A stretch of DNA of 53,297 nt from Corallococcus praedator (GTDB taxonomy: Bacteria > Myxococcota > Myxococcia > Myxococcales > Myxococcaceae), in the NCBI RefSeq assembly GCF_003612125.1, contig NZ_RAWI01000019.1, positions 1 through 53,297 on the forward strand, read 5' to 3'. The position numbers and the translations under genes were made by a program. Under the pieces are notes generated by a model. The model did no database searches, had not been told where the DNA came from, and worked only from the letters and a program-made list of their open reading frames with translations. Shown one piece after another: positions 1-7,943 of the stretch; the first letter of the stretch is position 1, and each line of letters opens with the position of its first letter.

Positions 1-106
1 CCTGACATCCACTCGCGTGCCTGGCTCATGTGGTGCTCCCCCGCCGTGGGTGCGACTCCACGGCGGGGGAGCACCACATGAGCCAGGCACGCGAGTGGAT
101 GTCAGG
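1..106. repeat. 49-bp perfect inverted repeat with 8-nt loop at window edge
   Basis: Positions 1-49 are the exact reverse complement of 58-106, separated by an 8-nt loop (50-57). The right arm contains the ribosome binding site, start codon and first codons of the STAS-like gene, so the left arm is simply an antisense copy of a gene start. A perfect palindrome of this size exactly at a sequence end is most simply a fold-back assembly or amplification artefact; a natural hairpin is the less likely alternative. Confidence 0.95.
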
Positions 107-497
107 GACGCAGCGCATGCGCTTCGAGCCACCGGACCTGCTGGTGGCGACGTTCAGCGGGCAGGTGACCTTGGAGGAGGCCCGCTGGATGGTGGGCGTC
201 TACCAGGAGGTGTTCGCGGGAGGGCCGTTCTACGTCATCGCGGACGTCAGCCACTCGAGTCTGCCGGCGGAGCCCCGGAAGTACCTGTCCAGCACGGTCC
301 GCGCCGAGTGGACGCGCGCCATCGTCTACGTGGGCGCGGACATGGGCCAGCGCATCATCACCAAGGCGCTGTCGGTGGGCATGCTCTTCGCCGGGAAGGA
401 GGCGGGCTTCGACACCGTGTTCCTGGACAGCGTGGAGGCGGGGCGCGCCTGGGTGGCCGCGCACCGCGCTCGGAGCGGGAAGCAGCGCACGGGGTGA
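78..497 (+). CDS. STAS/SpoIIAA-like protein
   Basis: A 139-aa soluble protein with no signal peptide. The pattern of an early hydrophobic strand (DLLVATFSGQVTLEEAR), a central strand ending in IADVS, and a helix-rich C-terminal half resembles the single-domain STAS/SpoIIAA-like fold found in many myxobacterial proteins, usually regulatory. I start it at the ATG at 78, because GGGGGAG lies 6 nt upstream; an in-frame upstream extension to 30 falls inside the artefactual palindrome. It converges on the ketosynthase-like gene with a 32-bp gap. The true upstream context is missing, so operon membership cannot be judged. Specific function unknown. Confidence 0.7.
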   Translation: MSQAREWMSGTQRMRFEPPDLLVATFSGQVTLEEARWMVGVYQEVFAGGPFYVIADVSHSSLPAEPRKYLSSTVRAEWTRAIVYVGADMGQRIITKALSVGMLFAGKEAGFDTVFLDSVEAGRAWVAAHRARSGKQRTG

Positions 498-529
498 GCG
501 GCGGAGGGTTTCTGCTGCATCGGCCCGGG

Positions 530-1636
530 CTATGGCGCGCTCAATGCAATCGTGCCCACGACTCCACTGTCGGAGGTGCTGCAGACCAGGGCGCGCTCCG
601 TCAGTGCGTAGCCCCGCGCCCACGACCTCGCCGCGATGCAGACGCCGAGCGCGCCGCTCGCGGCCCCCACATCCCCGAGCGACGTCGCTGGAATCACCTC
701 GCGAATCGATTCCAGGACCGGGGCAAGTCGCACTCGCGCGTGTCCCCAAGCGCTGGCCCGCCACGTCTCGCCGTTCAGGTCGACCACCAGGTCGCCAGAG
801 AACGTCGCACCTGCCTTCAGGCGCCCCACGGCGGAGCGGACCGTGGCGTCGAGGTGGCCCGCCATCTCCGGCACCGCTCCCGTCCGCCAACGCGTCGCAT
901 CTTCCGGATCGATTTCCGTGGAGGGGCGTGCCACGTCCACTCCCGCGAGCCGTGCCACCACGGTCGCACTCCTGCGCTGGGCAGCCGTCTCCTCCTCCAC
1001 CAGGAGACACGCGGCGGCCTCACCCGGCCGGAGCCCCGTTGGAAGTTCCTCCGAGTGCAGCCGGCGGTCATCCGCGAGCCATTGGAGGCTGATGGCGTCG
1101 AGCCAGGAGTCCACCGCGATGAGCAGCACGCGGGCGCACCGTCGCTCTGACAGGAGCTGTGACGCGCGCTGGAGTCCCAGCGCCGTGGCCGCGTGTCCCC
1201 CCAGGATGAACTCGTCGGCCACCGCGCCTCGCGGCAGCCCCGTGAGCTTGCGAAGCAGGTCCCCGCACGAGCGCTGGAGCGCCGTGGCCGTCTCAGGCCG
1301 GGGCCACCCGAAGCGCCGCTCCCCCAGTTCCGGAAGGGCCCACACAAGGCCTGTCTCGCCCCAGAACGCGTCTTCGGCCGGTGGGAGCTGGCCAGACCGG
1401 ATGACGTCCTCCACGGCGACCTGGGCGAGCCGGAGCCATGCGGCGGTCTGGATGAACCCCTCGGTCAGGGGCCACACCGGTGAGCCCATGAGCGGAGCCT
1501 CACCTCCGTCGTCGTAGACGGTGGGCCCCGCGATGGGCCGGACCCGGACGATGCCCGCGCGCAGCGCCGCCGCGGCGGAGATGACGTCATGCCCGACGGC
1601 GGTCACCAGCCCGAGGGAGGAGATGACCTCCCTCAT
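530..1636 (-). CDS. Ketosynthase/thiolase-fold protein lacking catalytic residues, toxin-operon accessory
   Basis: A 368-aa protein that reads as a beta-ketoacyl-synthase fold: the N-terminus (ISSLGLVTAVGHD) matches KS starts, and the section VDSWLD...LRPGEAAACLLVEEE matches the middle of the KS core. The nucleophile region that should read TACSS is instead GGHAATAL (about residues 146-153), with no cysteine, and the HGTGT histidine motif is replaced by NGETWRA. It is therefore unlikely to condense acyl chains. Thiolase-like proteins of this kind are known as accessory genes in type VI secretion effector clusters. It overlaps the upstream Imm49-like gene by 4 bp, which makes it part of the toxin/immunity operon. 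A role as effector chaperone or adaptor is inference. Confidence 0.7.
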   Translation of the reverse strand: MREVISSLGLVTAVGHDVISAAAALRAGIVRVRPIAGPTVYDDGGEAPLMGSPVWPLTEGFIQTAAWLRLAQVAVEDVIRSGQLPPAEDAFWGETGLVWALPELGERRFGWPRPETATALQRSCGDLLRKLTGLPRGAVADEFILGGHAATALGLQRASQLLSERRCARVLLIAVDSWLDAISLQWLADDRRLHSEELPTGLRPGEAAACLLVEEETAAQRRSATVVARLAGVDVARPSTEIDPEDATRWRTGAVPEMAGHLDATVRSAVGRLKAGATFSGDLVVDLNGETWRASAWGHARVRLAPVLESIREVIPATSLGDVGAASGALGVCIAARSWARGYALTERALVCSTSDSGVVGTIALSAP

Positions 1637-2433
1637 GGACGCACCGGTGGCTTCTCGAAGGCCCGCGCTGACTCGACGGTCTTCCAGGCGTCGGGGGAGG
1701 GGAGTCGCGCCCCCCGGAACTGCCTGGCGAGGCCGGGCGCCAGCGGAGGGTCGCGCTCCACGGGGAGCCCCACGCGCTCCGCGAGCTCCAGCCAGGCAAG
1801 GACCTCCGTGGACACGTGCGCGAACGTCGCGGCGTCGTCGGCGCTCAATGCGTCCCGGGCACGGAGGGCTTCGGTGCGCGTCTGGAGTTCCGCGATGGCG
1901 GTCGCGAGGGCGCTCTCGAATGCGCGTGGGTCGCGACGGTCCAGCGCGGTGCAGACCGCGAGACGGAAGTCATCCGGAGACAGCGCGGCCCACGCGTCCA
2001 ACCACTGCCGGGCCGAACCCTCGGAGGCTTCCATGAAGAACCGGTCCATGAGGAAGCGGACGTAGAAGAAGTCCTCCTCGTACTCCTTGCCCGTCGCGAG
2101 CGTCCTTCGCGAGTGCTTCGCCAGCTCCGCCGCGCCGACGTCATCGCGACAGGCGATCGCATCGAAGAAGGGCTCGGACCTGGAGGTCAGCTTCTCCGAG
2201 TCGGGTGCGCTCTGGAGGAAGTGCAGGAACGCGCGTCCGCTCTTGAAGAGGTTCGGGAAGAAGGTGCTCGGATCCGCCGTGCCCAGCAGTCCCGCGATGG
2301 CGATTCGCCGGTACAGCGTCGAAACCCTCAAGTAGTGCTGCTGCCGCGGTGGCTCGGAGAGGACCTGCGGGAGCAGTTCCTCGAGGGTCACCGCAGCATT
2401 CTTCCCAGCAAGCGGCACGAACGTGGGTGTCAT
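1633..2433 (-). CDS. Imm49-type immunity protein
   Basis: A 266-aa, mostly helical soluble protein. The order of motifs (LYRRIAIAGLL, LFKSGRAFLHFL, KLTSRSEPFFDAIAC, then a long helical C-half) matches my recollection of the Imm49 immunity family of polymorphic toxin systems. Start chosen at the ATG at 2433, which follows a GAGG sequence and leaves 17 bp to the upstream immunity gene; a longer in-frame version to 2520 would run into that gene. Its stop overlaps the next start by 4 bp. It probably neutralises a toxin, but whether its partner is the AHH protein here or one encoded elsewhere is not shown by the sequence. Confidence 0.65.
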   Translation of the reverse strand: MTPTFVPLAGKNAAVTLEELLPQVLSEPPRQQHYLRVSTLYRRIAIAGLLGTADPSTFFPNLFKSGRAFLHFLQSAPDSEKLTSRSEPFFDAIACRDDVGAAELAKHSRRTLATGKEYEEDFFYVRFLMDRFFMEASEGSARQWLDAWAALSPDDFRLAVCTALDRRDPRAFESALATAIAELQTRTEALRARDALSADDAATFAHVSTEVLAWLELAERVGLPVERDPPLAPGLARQFRGARLPSPDAWKTVESARAFEKPPVRP

Positions 2434-2450
2434 GGATCCGCCTCGGGAGG

Positions 2451-3044
2451 TCAGGTGGCGGGGGGGACGTCCAGGACGAAGAACGTGATGTTCGTGGGCT
2501 TCGGGGCGATCTTCCGCCACGCATCCAGGACGCGCTCGCTCACGACATAGGAGTCCGGGGCCTCCTTGAGGCGGAAGAGGTCCGGCGCCTGGACGATCTT
2601 CTTCGCATCCAGGACGTGCTTGATGACGCGCACGACCTTTCCTTCATGGTATTTGATTTCGGAGGCGGAGGTGTCAAGGACGTCCACCGTTCCCAGGGGG
2701 TTGACGATGAAGTAGTCGCTCGAGGCCAGTCGCTTCTTGTGATTGTAGATGGAGAGCGGCAGGTATTGCACGGGGCCCCGGTTGACCTCTTCCATCCCGT
2801 CCTTCAAGCGCTTGCTGACGATGAGCAGGCGTACGGTATTGGGGACGAGGTCCGGGATCTCGATGCCGGGCTCTTCGTCCGACATGAAGATCTTCGCGTC
2901 CTGGGGATACTCGCCCTCCTGGAGTTCGACGCCATCGCCCAGCTTCCAGCTCTTGACGCCCATTCCCTTGGGGAACTCGAGGAGGACGCAGAACTCCGGC
3001 CGGGTCTGTGCGAGCGTCTTGAACAAATAGTGTTTCACATCCAC
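2451..3044 (-). CDS. Imm11 (DUF1629)-type immunity protein
   Basis: A 197-aa soluble protein without signal peptide. The layout (N-terminal MDVKHYLFK, central IPDLVPNTVRLLIVSKRLKDG, then DYFIVNPLGTVDVLD and a C-terminal block ending FFVLDV) fits the Imm11/DUF1629 family, which is strongly expanded in myxobacteria and associated with secreted nuclease toxins. AAGGAG lies 3 nt before the ATG. It sits 14 bp downstream of the AHH toxin gene, the usual place for the cognate immunity gene, so it is the best candidate for protecting against that toxin. Family assignment is from pattern recognition, not a search. Confidence 0.7.
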   Translation of the reverse strand: MDVKHYLFKTLAQTRPEFCVLLEFPKGMGVKSWKLGDGVELQEGEYPQDAKIFMSDEEPGIEIPDLVPNTVRLLIVSKRLKDGMEEVNRGPVQYLPLSIYNHKKRLASSDYFIVNPLGTVDVLDTSASEIKYHEGKVVRVIKHVLDAKKIVQAPDLFRLKEAPDSYVVSERVLDAWRKIAPKPTNITFFVLDVPPAT

Positions 3045-3058
3045 TCCTTGGGAGGTTT

Positions 3059-3967
3059 CTAGAATGCGTCAGACGCTGTCTCGGCCTGGGATTGCAGCCT
3101 GTTCGCGTGCTTGTCGAGCGACGCGCCGGGTTCAATCTGGCCCCATTCGATGATCTGGTTCATCAGGTGTTCGGAGAGATCTTCGAGTTTCGTCTTGTCC
3201 AGATCCGCGTCCGGGATCTTGTGTCCTTCAGGCTTCGCGTCGTCACAGATCGCCTTGTAGCCCTTGACGATGTCGGTGAGGGTGTCCCGGACAAGGCGGT
3301 TGTAGATGGGATGGTCGGTGCAGATTTCCGGGGCCCCATCTCCCTCCTTGAGCTGGATATGTCGCGCCAATCCGAGGATTCGCGCGACCTCCTTGTCCTG
3401 GGGAAGCATGAACATGTTGATCTTGTGGTTGATGTTGTACTTCACCATCATCAACGACTTGCGCATCACGTTCGGGACATTGTCGGGTTGCTCGGAGATG
3501 AGCGTGTTGAAGAGGCCCTTCGGGATGAGGTGGTGGGCGTTGTTCCAATAGGGCCAGGTATCCTGCGAGAAGTTCATCCCAGCAGGAATCGTGATCGTCT
3601 TCCCATGGATGCTCTTCCGCATGACAGGCTTCAAAGGCCCGCCCACGTCCCAATCGCCCGGTGCGGGCGTCGGCAGTTCAAGGGCGTAGTACGCGGGCGC
3701 CCACCCGTCAGCATTCGTCCTGTAGATGGAGGTCTCCACCGGGGTCGTGCGGCTGGCGTAGTCATGGAGTCTGCCCTTGATCTTCGACTCCGACCCTGCC
3801 TGCTCGTACGCCTGATAGCGGTAGTTGCAGGTGACCTTGTTCTTCTTCTTCCGGAACGTGGCTTCGTGCCCCGTCAGGCACGCGCCGCCTTCGGTCGTGC
3901 TCTTCTGCCGATGCTGCTTGTGCAGGTCCTCAAGCTCAACGTCCGCGAGATGTCCGTCGTCTCCCAT
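3059..3967 (-). CDS. AHH-type nuclease toxin
   Basis: A 302-aa protein whose central WNNAHHLIPKGLFN (residues 141-154; A144-H145-H146) is the signature of the AHH nuclease toxin family, an HNH-related metal-dependent fold. The C-terminal part supplies the remaining expected pieces: NMFMLPQDKEVARILGL followed by H and HPIYN. The N-terminal 100 residues are polar, contain two cysteines (30, 47) and show no signal peptide, PAAR or RHS repeats, so delivery is unclear; it could be a cargo of the type VI system. AGGAGG lies 4 nt before the ATG. It is the first gene of the operon, followed by two immunity-type genes and the ketosynthase-fold protein. Confidence 0.75.
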   Translation of the reverse strand: MGDDGHLADVELEDLHKQHRQKSTTEGGACLTGHEATFRKKKNKVTCNYRYQAYEQAGSESKIKGRLHDYASRTTPVETSIYRTNADGWAPAYYALELPTPAPGDWDVGGPLKPVMRKSIHGKTITIPAGMNFSQDTWPYWNNAHHLIPKGLFNTLISEQPDNVPNVMRKSLMMVKYNINHKINMFMLPQDKEVARILGLARHIQLKEGDGAPEICTDHPIYNRLVRDTLTDIVKGYKAICDDAKPEGHKIPDADLDKTKLEDLSEHLMNQIIEWGQIEPGASLDKHANRLQSQAETASDAF

Positions 3968-4095
3968 GAAGCCTCCTGGCAGGGCACGGCCCGGACCCTA
4001 ACACTCTGGGTGTGGGTGGTGAACCTGTCCGCCCAGTGCGCAGGGGCCGCATGGGGGCTTGACTCAAGGGGGAGACCTGTCGGCAATGAATCACC

Positions 4096-5415
4096 ATGCG
4101 ACCCGTCCTTCTCCTCGGTTCCCTCCTGCTGTCGCTGTCCGCCCTCGCCGCCGAGCCCCCTCGCGCCCAGGTCCTCAAGGCCGCGCGCCTCTTCGACGCG
4201 AAGACGGGGAAGGTCATCACCCCGGGCGTGGTGGTGGTGGCGGAAGGAAAGGTGGTGGGCGTGGGGCCCAAGGCTCCTGTGCCAGAAGGCGCGACGGTGG
4301 TGGAGCTGGGAGACGCCACGCTGTTGCCGGGCTTCATGGACGCGCACACCCACCTGACCGTGTCGCCCGGGCCCGACTGGCGCAAGGACGTCATCGACAG
4401 CTTCCAGCGCACCATCCCCGAGCTCACGCTGGACGCGTTGCCCTGGGCCCGCACGACGCTGATGGCGGGTTTCACCACGGTGCGCAACCTGGGCGCGGAG
4501 CACTTCATCGACGTGGGCCTGCGCAACTCCATCGCTCGCGGCACCGTGGTGGGGCCGCGCATCCTCGCGGCGACGTCCAGCGTGAGCTCCACCGGCGGGC
4601 ACTGTGACTACGGCAACTCGTGGCGCCAGGGGTTGCTGGCCGCGGACTCCAGCCCCGGCGTGGCGGATGGTCCGGACGCGCTGCGTGCCCGCGTGCGCGA
4701 GAACTTCAAGTACGGCGCGGACCTCATCAAGGTGTGCGCCACGGGGGGCGTGATGAGCCTCAACGCGGATGCCGACGCCCCTCAGTTCACCCAGGCGGAG
4801 CTGGACGCGGTGGTGGACGAGGCCCACTCGCGCCGACGCAAGGTGGCCGCGCATGCCCATGGCGCGGAAGGGGCGAAGCGCGCCATCCGCGCGGGCGTGG
4901 ACTCCATCGAGCACGGCACCCTGATGGACGACGAGGCCCTGGACCTGATGAAGCGCAAGGGCACCTGGTACGTGCCCACGGCGTTCGCCTTCAATGGCAT
5001 CCAGGAGCTGGCGGCCCAGGGCAAGCTGCCGCCGGCGACCGTCGTCAAGCTCCAGACGGTGGCCGTGCGGCGCGAACAGGTGCTGCGCAAGGCGATTGCC
5101 ATCGGGGTGCGCATCGCCTTCGGCACGGACGCGGGCGTGTTCGCCCACGGGCGCAACGCGGAGGAGTTCGCGGCGCTGGTGTCGTTCGGCATGACGCCCG
5201 CGGAAGCGCTGCGCACCGCCACGGTGCACGCGGCGGAGCTGCTCGGGGTGTCGGATCGGCTGGGGACGCTGGAGCCGGGGAAGCTGGCGGATGTCGTCGC
5301 CGTTCCCGGCAACCCCCTCCAGGACATCCGCGCCACCGAGAAGGTCTTCTTCGTGATGAAGGAGGGCGTCATCCACCGCAACGACGCGGTGCCCTCCACC
5401 CCCGCTCCGCGCTGA
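4096..5415 (+). CDS. Exported amidohydrolase (imidazolonepropionase/prolidase-like)
   Basis: A 439-aa metal-dependent hydrolase with a cleavable signal peptide (MRPVLLLGSLLLSLSALAA, residues 1-19), so it acts in the periplasm or outside. Amidohydrolase motifs are all present: HTH at 84-86, a probable carbamylated lysine in LIKVCATGG (about 212), AHAH (about 252-255), IEHGT (about 273) and the final metal aspartate in FGTDAG (about 346). This group includes Xaa-Pro dipeptidases and related carboxypeptidases, so cleavage of small peptides or their derivatives is a fair guess; the substrate cannot be read. It is transcribed divergently from the toxin operon (128-bp gap) and ends 9 bp from the acyl-CoA-dehydrogenase-like gene on the other strand. 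No strong ribosome site is seen before the ATG. Confidence 0.85.
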   Translation: MRPVLLLGSLLLSLSALAAEPPRAQVLKAARLFDAKTGKVITPGVVVVAEGKVVGVGPKAPVPEGATVVELGDATLLPGFMDAHTHLTVSPGPDWRKDVIDSFQRTIPELTLDALPWARTTLMAGFTTVRNLGAEHFIDVGLRNSIARGTVVGPRILAATSSVSSTGGHCDYGNSWRQGLLAADSSPGVADGPDALRARVRENFKYGADLIKVCATGGVMSLNADADAPQFTQAELDAVVDEAHSRRRKVAAHAHGAEGAKRAIRAGVDSIEHGTLMDDEALDLMKRKGTWYVPTAFAFNGIQELAAQGKLPPATVVKLQTVAVRREQVLRKAIAIGVRIAFGTDAGVFAHGRNAEEFAALVSFGMTPAEALRTATVHAAELLGVSDRLGTLEPGKLADVVAVPGNPLQDIRATEKVFFVMKEGVIHRNDAVPSTPAPR

Positions 5416-5424
5416 ACGTCTGGC

Positions 5425-7167
5425 TCACGGACGGAGCAGCACGTCACACAGCAGGAAGTCGAGCTCGCTTCCGGACAGCCAGCGGGCGCTCACCGTCGCG
5501 AAGTCCGGTTCAGCTTCGGCGTCGCTCTGCCGCCAGAGGTCCTCCAGGCGGTAGCGCGCGGCGGTGCAGAAGATGTCCGCCAGCGCGTCGGCGTGCGGCT
5601 GTCCCCGTGCGGCCAGCGCCGAGGCGTGGGCCAGCGTGACGGACATCGTGAACAGCTCGTTGCAGAGCTGGTTCAGCAGGACGAGCGTCCGCTGCCGCGC
5701 GTGGAGCACCCCCGCGTCCGGATGGCGACGCGTCAATTCCAGACACCTTCGGGCAAGCCGGTGGACCTCCCGGGCCGTGAACTGGAGGTGCTCGCGGTTG
5801 CGGGCGGACAGGTGCTCCTCCACCGGGAGCGGTGCGGGAGGTGCTTCGAGCGCCTCGGCATGCGCGGGGGGCGGGTAGTAGAGGGACAGGAGCCCTTCGC
5901 GCGCGGCCTTGTGGTCCACGAGGAAGTCCACGCCGCCCGCGACGCGGAAGGCCCGGGCGTCACGCAGGGCTCGCTCCACCGGCGACGGCACCGCGCCCCG
6001 TGCCGCCTTGCTCTCCGCTGTCTCATAGCCCTCGGCGGCCAGGAGCGACACGGTCCGGTCCACGATGCGCGCGCAGGCCAGGGAGGCGATGTTCTTGGCC
6101 GCCACCTGCTCGAACCAGCGCACGGGCAGGTTCTCCGCCGTCACGCCCGTGAGGCTCCAGCGGGCCACGCTTTCCAGGGCGAAGACTTCCGCCGCGGTGG
6201 TGGAGACCTGTCGCTGGATTTCATCGAACTCGCCCAGGGCGCGTCCCTGGGCGAGGCGCCGGTGGAGGAACTCGCGCGACCACTGGAGGCAGTTCTTCGA
6301 GAGCGCGAGCGACGCCGCCACGATGATGTACATGCGGCCCAGGGCGCTGAGGGGCTCCAGCAACGGTGTGTTGCGCCAGTGCTCCTGGGACATCGCCAGC
6401 ATCCGCTCCTTCGGCACCCGCACGTTGTCGAAGCCCAGCGCGGAGATGGGCAGCCCTCGCAGGCCCATCAGCCCGTGCTCGGCCCGGACGTGGAAGCCGG
6501 GGCTGGTCGTCTCCACGACGAAGAGGCTGATCTGCTCCCTGCCGCCTTCGCAGAGCGTGGCGGTGACGTTCAGCACGTCCGCGATGGAGCCGTTCCCGAT
6601 GAAGACCTTCTCTCCGTTCAGGACATAGGCCGTCCCATCTTCCGTGGGCGTGGCGGTGGTGGAGGCACGCCGCGCGGAGGCTCCGGTGGGCTCGGTGTCG
6701 GCCCAGCCGGAGATGGCGCCCTCGGCCATGCGGGCGCGGACGTAGTCCTTCAGCGGACCGGCCTGGACCGCCTCGACGATGGCGCCCGCGCCCAGTCCGC
6801 TGTGGATGGCCAGCGTGTAGCCCACCGGGAGACACCGGCTCATTACCGCTTCGATGACGCGGAAGGTGTTCAGCATGGAGAGCCCCCGGCCACCCAGCTC
6901 CCGCTCCACTGGCAGCTTGTAGTAGCCCCGCGCGCGCAGGGCCTCGCGCAGCTCCGGGGCGATCCTCCCCGTGCGCTCCACCTCATCCGGGTCCACGTGT
7001 TCCGTCAGGAACTGCTCGACCTCCGCGATGACCGCGTCCCCCTGCTGGCGCTCCTCCGGATCCTGTTCGGGGAACTGGCGGATGAGGTCCCAGCGGAGCG
7101 TCCCCGCGAAGAGCTGGCCCAGGAAGCCCTCGCGGGCGCGGGTGGCGGGATGCAGAGGCTGGCTCAT
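5425..7167 (-). CDS. Acyl-CoA-dehydrogenase-like flavoprotein of the NRPS-PKS operon
   Basis: A 580-aa protein: acyl-CoA dehydrogenase core in about residues 45-420 (FAD/substrate signature GWADTEPTGASA near 154-165, then LNGEKVFIGNG) plus a helical C-terminal extension to 580. The usual catalytic glutamate before the C-terminal GT motif is replaced: RDARAFRVAGGVDF has Ala at 410. However, LLEPLSALGR places Glu271 where isovaleryl-CoA dehydrogenase keeps its base, so activity is still plausible (hand alignment). Its start overlaps the thioesterase stop by 4 bp, making it the last gene of the NRPS-PKS operon. It may oxidise a carrier-bound or CoA-bound acyl intermediate; the substrate is unknown. 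Confidence 0.8.
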   Translation of the reverse strand: MSQPLHPATRAREGFLGQLFAGTLRWDLIRQFPEQDPEERQQGDAVIAEVEQFLTEHVDPDEVERTGRIAPELREALRARGYYKLPVERELGGRGLSMLNTFRVIEAVMSRCLPVGYTLAIHSGLGAGAIVEAVQAGPLKDYVRARMAEGAISGWADTEPTGASARRASTTATPTEDGTAYVLNGEKVFIGNGSIADVLNVTATLCEGGREQISLFVVETTSPGFHVRAEHGLMGLRGLPISALGFDNVRVPKERMLAMSQEHWRNTPLLEPLSALGRMYIIVAASLALSKNCLQWSREFLHRRLAQGRALGEFDEIQRQVSTTAAEVFALESVARWSLTGVTAENLPVRWFEQVAAKNIASLACARIVDRTVSLLAAEGYETAESKAARGAVPSPVERALRDARAFRVAGGVDFLVDHKAAREGLLSLYYPPPAHAEALEAPPAPLPVEEHLSARNREHLQFTAREVHRLARRCLELTRRHPDAGVLHARQRTLVLLNQLCNELFTMSVTLAHASALAARGQPHADALADIFCTAARYRLEDLWRQSDAEAEPDFATVSARWLSGSELDFLLCDVLLRP

Positions 7168-7943
7168 GGCTTCAGGTCCTTGCTGGAGACAGTGGGGGGA
7201 CGGCCCTGCCGCAAAGCCTCACCCACGAGGCGCAGGAGCGTGGCCTTCTGCTCCCGCAGATAGAAGTGGCCGCCGGGGAGCAGGTGGAGGTCGCACGGCC
7301 CGGTGGTGTGCTCGCGCCACGGCTCCAATTCCTCGCGCGACAGGTCGTCCTGCTCGCCGCCCGTGACGGTCATCGCGCAGTGCAGGGGGGCGCGGGCTTC
7401 GTGCCGGTAGGACTCCACGAGTGACAGGTCCGCGCGCAGGCCCGGCAGGAGGAGCTCGCGCAGCTCGGCGTCTTCCCGCAGCTCCAGGATCAGCTCGCCG
7501 TAGGTGGGCTCCAGCGCGGTGAGCAGACCGGCCTCGTCCAGGTGGCTCGCGGGGATGCCTCGCGGAGGAAGCTGCGGGGCGGGGGCCGCGGAGAGGAAGA
7601 GCCGGTCTGGCGGTGCTCGTCCCAGGTCGCGCAGGCGGCGGGCCGCCTCGAAGGCGACGAGCGCTCCCAGGCTGTGTCCGAAGAAGGCGAAGGACGTCCC
7701 GAAATCCACCGTGGCCACCAGGGCGTCCACCAACTCGTGGATCCGGGTGAACGGCGCTTCTTCCGCCCGCGCGCCACGGCCGGGAAGCTGCACGCCCCAT
7801 ACCTCGATGTCCGGGAGCAGGTCCGCCCAGCGCACGTACTCGCCCGCGGATCCTCCGCTGTGGGGGAAGCAGAAGAGACGCACGGCGGCCTCGGGTCGTC
7901 GCAGCCGGCAGGCAAGCCAGGGAGAAGGCGGGGGCATCGTCAT
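7164..7943 (-). CDS. Type II thioesterase
   Basis: A 259-aa alpha/beta-hydrolase typical of stand-alone editing thioesterases of NRPS/PKS operons: opening LFCFPHSGGSAGEYVRWA, nucleophile motif GHSLGA (Ser91), an acidic residue region TVTGGEQDDLS and the catalytic histidine in LPGGHFYL. These enzymes clear misprimed or stalled acyl groups from carrier domains and can sometimes release product. Start and stop overlap the neighbouring genes by 4 bp each, so it is translationally coupled between the PKS and the acyl-CoA-dehydrogenase-like gene. An alternative ATG two codons downstream is possible. Because the preceding PKS module has no integrated thioesterase, this protein could take part in release (inference). 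Confidence 0.9.
   Translation of the reverse strand: MTMPPPSPWLACRLRRPEAAVRLFCFPHSGGSAGEYVRWADLLPDIEVWGVQLPGRGARAEEAPFTRIHELVDALVATVDFGTSFAFFGHSLGALVAFEAARRLRDLGRAPPDRLFLSAAPAPQLPPRGIPASHLDEAGLLTALEPTYGELILELREDAELRELLLPGLRADLSLVESYRHEARAPLHCAMTVTGGEQDDLSREELEPWREHTTGPCDLHLLPGGHFYLREQKATLLRLVGEALRQGRPPTVSSKDLKP

Noticed and set aside
102-1010. 302-aa open frame on the minus strand, and similar long Arg/Pro/Gly-rich frames throughout
   Set aside because: They lie antisense or out of frame inside convincingly assigned genes and arise from high GC at the third codon position.
3874-5376. 500-aa minus-strand frame across the amidohydrolase
   Set aside because: The plus-strand amidohydrolase has a signal peptide and all metal motifs; this frame has none.
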